Shown here: positions 62,829-64,000 of the stretch, in pieces
Layout of the letters: each line of letters begins with the position of its first letter
Numbering within the stretch: the first letter of the stretch is position 1
NCBI GenBank assembly: GCA_947476255.1
Contig: CANJPY010000004.1
Location: 1-64,000, forward strand
Source: Chthoniobacteraceae bacterium
GTDB lineage: Bacteria > Verrucomicrobiota > Verrucomicrobiia > Chthoniobacterales > Chthoniobacteraceae
Length of the DNA: 64,000 nucleotides
Reading direction: 5' to 3'
The notes under the pieces: generated by a model
What the model saw: the letters and a program-made list of their open reading frames with translations, nothing else
What the model was told of the DNA's origin: nothing
Database searches by the model: none
Translations under genes and position numbers: made by a program

Positions 62829-63707
62829 ATGAATCTCATCGACGGGAAAGCCATTTCAAAAAAAATACTGCAAGAAACACGCGCCGAGGTCGAAGCCTTA
62901 AAAGCCAGGGGACACACGCCGGGACTCGCCGTTGTGCTGATCGGAGACGATCCAGCCTCACGTTCTTATGTTCGCTCCAAAGACCGCACCTGCAGCGAGC
63001 TAGGAATGTTCTCGCAAAAATTTGAAATGCCATCCTCCACCACCCAAGCGGAGCTTGTCGCGCTTGTGCAGCAACTCAACCAAGATTCACGGATTCATGG
63101 AATTTTAGTGCAGTCTCCGCCGCCGGCGCACATCGATGAAGGGGCTGTGATTGAGGCGATCGATCCGCGCAAGGATGTCGACGGTTTTCATCCAGTCAAC
63201 GTGGCCAAGGTGGCTTTGGGAGCGCCCGATGCGTTTGTGCCGTGCACGCCCCTCGGTTGTCAGCGGTTGCTTTTGGAGGCGGGCATTCAAACAGCGGGAG
63301 CACACGCTGTCGTGCTGGGACGCTCCATGATCGTAGGCAAGCCCATGGCCCTGCTGCTCATGCAAAAAGGACCGGGAGGTGACGCCACGGTCACCGTCGC
63401 GCACTCGCGCACTCGCGATCTTGCGGCCCTCTGCCGTTCAGCGGACATTCTCATCGCCGCCATCGGAAAGCCGGAATTCGTAACGGCCGACTTCGTGAAA
63501 GAAGGGGCCGTGGTCATTGACGTTGGCATCAACCGTGTCCTTGATCCAAGCGCGCCCAATGGGAGCAAGCTTGTCGGAGACGTTGCCTTTGCAGCTGTCG
63601 CGCCCAAATGCAAGGCCATCACGCCTGTCCCAGGGGGAGTCGGCCCGATGACCATCGCAATGCTGATGGCCAACACAGTCCAGGCGTGCAAACGACTAAC
63701 AGCCTGA
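62829..63707 (+). CDS. folD: Methylenetetrahydrofolate dehydrogenase / methenyltetrahydrofolate cyclohydrolase FolD
   Basis: A 292-residue bifunctional enzyme of one-carbon metabolism. The motifs [21 protein letters not shown] (with SYVRSK; Lys at the active site), [62 protein letters not shown] (nucleotide loop), [28 protein letters not shown] and [20 protein letters not shown]-like [16 protein letters not shown] are all present. Length is typical. It is a single-gene unit with a hairpin terminator downstream. Confidence 0.97.
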   Translation: MNLIDGKAISKKILQETRAEVEALKARGHTPGLAVVLIGDDPASRSYVRSKDRTCSELGMFSQKFEMPSSTTQAELVALVQQLNQDSRIHGILVQSPPPAHIDEGAVIEAIDPRKDVDGFHPVNVAKVALGAPDAFVPCTPLGCQRLLLEAGIQTAGAHAVVLGRSMIVGKPMALLLMQKGPGGDATVTVAHSRTRDLAALCRSADILIAAIGKPEFVTADFVKEGAVVIDVGINRVLDPSAPNGSKLVGDVAFAAVAPKCKAITPVPGGVGPMTIAMLMANTVQACKRLTA

Positions 63708-63753
63708 GCGTAAGCGAGCCAGCCTGGCGGCCCGAGGCAAAGCCGCAGGAAGA

Positions 63754-63781
63754 AATGAACGCAGAGCTAGCCGCGTTCATT
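63754..63781 (+). terminator. Hairpin terminator after folD
   Basis: A perfect 9-bp stem (AATGAACGC with GCGTTCATT) encloses a 10-base loop. No long T-tract follows. Located 46 bases after the folD stop and 29 bases from the stop of the converging gene, so it may serve both. Confidence 0.55.
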
Positions 63782-63810
63782 CTCTCCCGGGCGCTGGAGC
63801 TACACAGCGC

Positions 63811-64000
63811 TTATTTCGCGGGAATCTCGTTCAACGTATAGTAGGCCACCGGATGCAATACGGGAGCTCCCTTGGCCGAACGCACGCCATCCAAGTGAAG
63901 TTCGTGAATGTGTCCCTTGGTGAGAACATCGAACTTCAGGCGTACAGATTTGCCGTCCTTCGCCACATCAATTTTTTCGATTTTGGGCAATACATCATCC
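63811..64000 (-). CDS. C-terminal end of a secreted PVC-type cytochrome/heme-binding protein
   Basis: The last ~63 residues of a gene that runs off the right edge. They include IDVAKDGKSVRLKFDVLTKGHIHELHL-like strands and end in LHPVAYYTLNEIPAK. A closing segment with RSxxGxPxLHPxAYYTLN is one I recognise from the C-terminal ends of large planctomycete/verrucomicrobial proteins with propeller and cytochrome parts. The family call is by resemblance only. Confidence 0.55.
   Translation of the reverse strand, partial: DDVLPKIEKIDVAKDGKSVRLKFDVLTKGHIHELHLDGVRSAKGAPVLHPVAYYTLNEIPAK

Noticed and set aside
1-64000. Mobile elements, prophage, CRISPR
   Set aside because: No transposase, integrase or cas-like protein, and no array of regularly spaced repeats; the short tandem repeats found are single arrays of 2-3 units.

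Overview
The window is a GC-rich, gene-dense chromosome segment of a bacterium in the PVC superphylum, most likely Verrucomicrobiota. The support is the repertoire: DUF1549/DUF1553, DUF1501, DUF1552 and DUF1592-type planctomycete/verrucomicrobial cytochromes, a DUF1080-propeller-cytochrome giant, a Tat-exported Gfo/Idh oxidoreductase, a sulfatase, two bactofilins and many BamB/PQQ-like propellers. I see no insertion sequence, prophage, CRISPR array or rRNA. One tRNA (Asn, GTT) is present.

Layout. 1-8 kb: end of a secreted metalloprotease, an AlkC/AlkD-type alkylation-repair protein, a DUF1549/DUF1553 cytochrome with a PPC-domain partner, an orphan RmlA and a SOUL lipoprotein. 8-16.9 kb: a large ABCG-type ABC transporter fusion, two bactofilins, an ABC ATPase and a YjhG/YagF-type sugar-acid dehydratase. 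16.9-21 kb: a Fur-family regulator with a PerR-box-like palindrome upstream, followed by sufC, sufB and sufD. 21-32 kb: DUF1552 and DUF1592 proteins, altronate dehydratase, a Gfo/Idh oxidoreductase, the DUF1080-cytochrome giant and an OsmC protein. 32.4-38.7 kb: tRNA-Asn, rpe, and an operon headed by a YkgJ-type cysteine-cluster gene and continuing as type II secretion genes in the order H-I-J-K-L-M plus a C-like gene. 38.9-41.6 kb: a cytochrome-sulfatase-modifying-factor fusion and tolB.

41.8-55.7 kb is the most unusual part. Ten genes all lie on the minus strand, seven of them in one tightly packed run, four junctions of which are 4-base ATGA stop/start overlaps. In transcription order they are: two propeller proteins, an MFS transporter with a coiled-coil insert, a PaaK/LuxE-like adenylating ligase, an aldehyde dehydrogenase/acyl reductase, an iron-type alcohol dehydrogenase, an exported propeller, a HemN/HemW-like radical SAM enzyme, a chorismate-lyase-like protein with the UbiC active-site residues kept, and another exported propeller. 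I infer a pathway turning chorismate into a 4-hydroxybenzoate-type acid and reducing it to an aldehyde or alcohol, linked to exported propeller proteins. I know of no described system with this composition.

55.8-64 kb: miaE with a possible structured RNA upstream, a sulfatase with a clear intrinsic terminator, a cytochrome/DUF1549/DUF1553 plus DUF1501 pair, folD, and the 3' end of another secreted protein. Much of the window fits a heterotroph that breaks down sulfated or complex polysaccharides and sugar acids with periplasmic enzymes.
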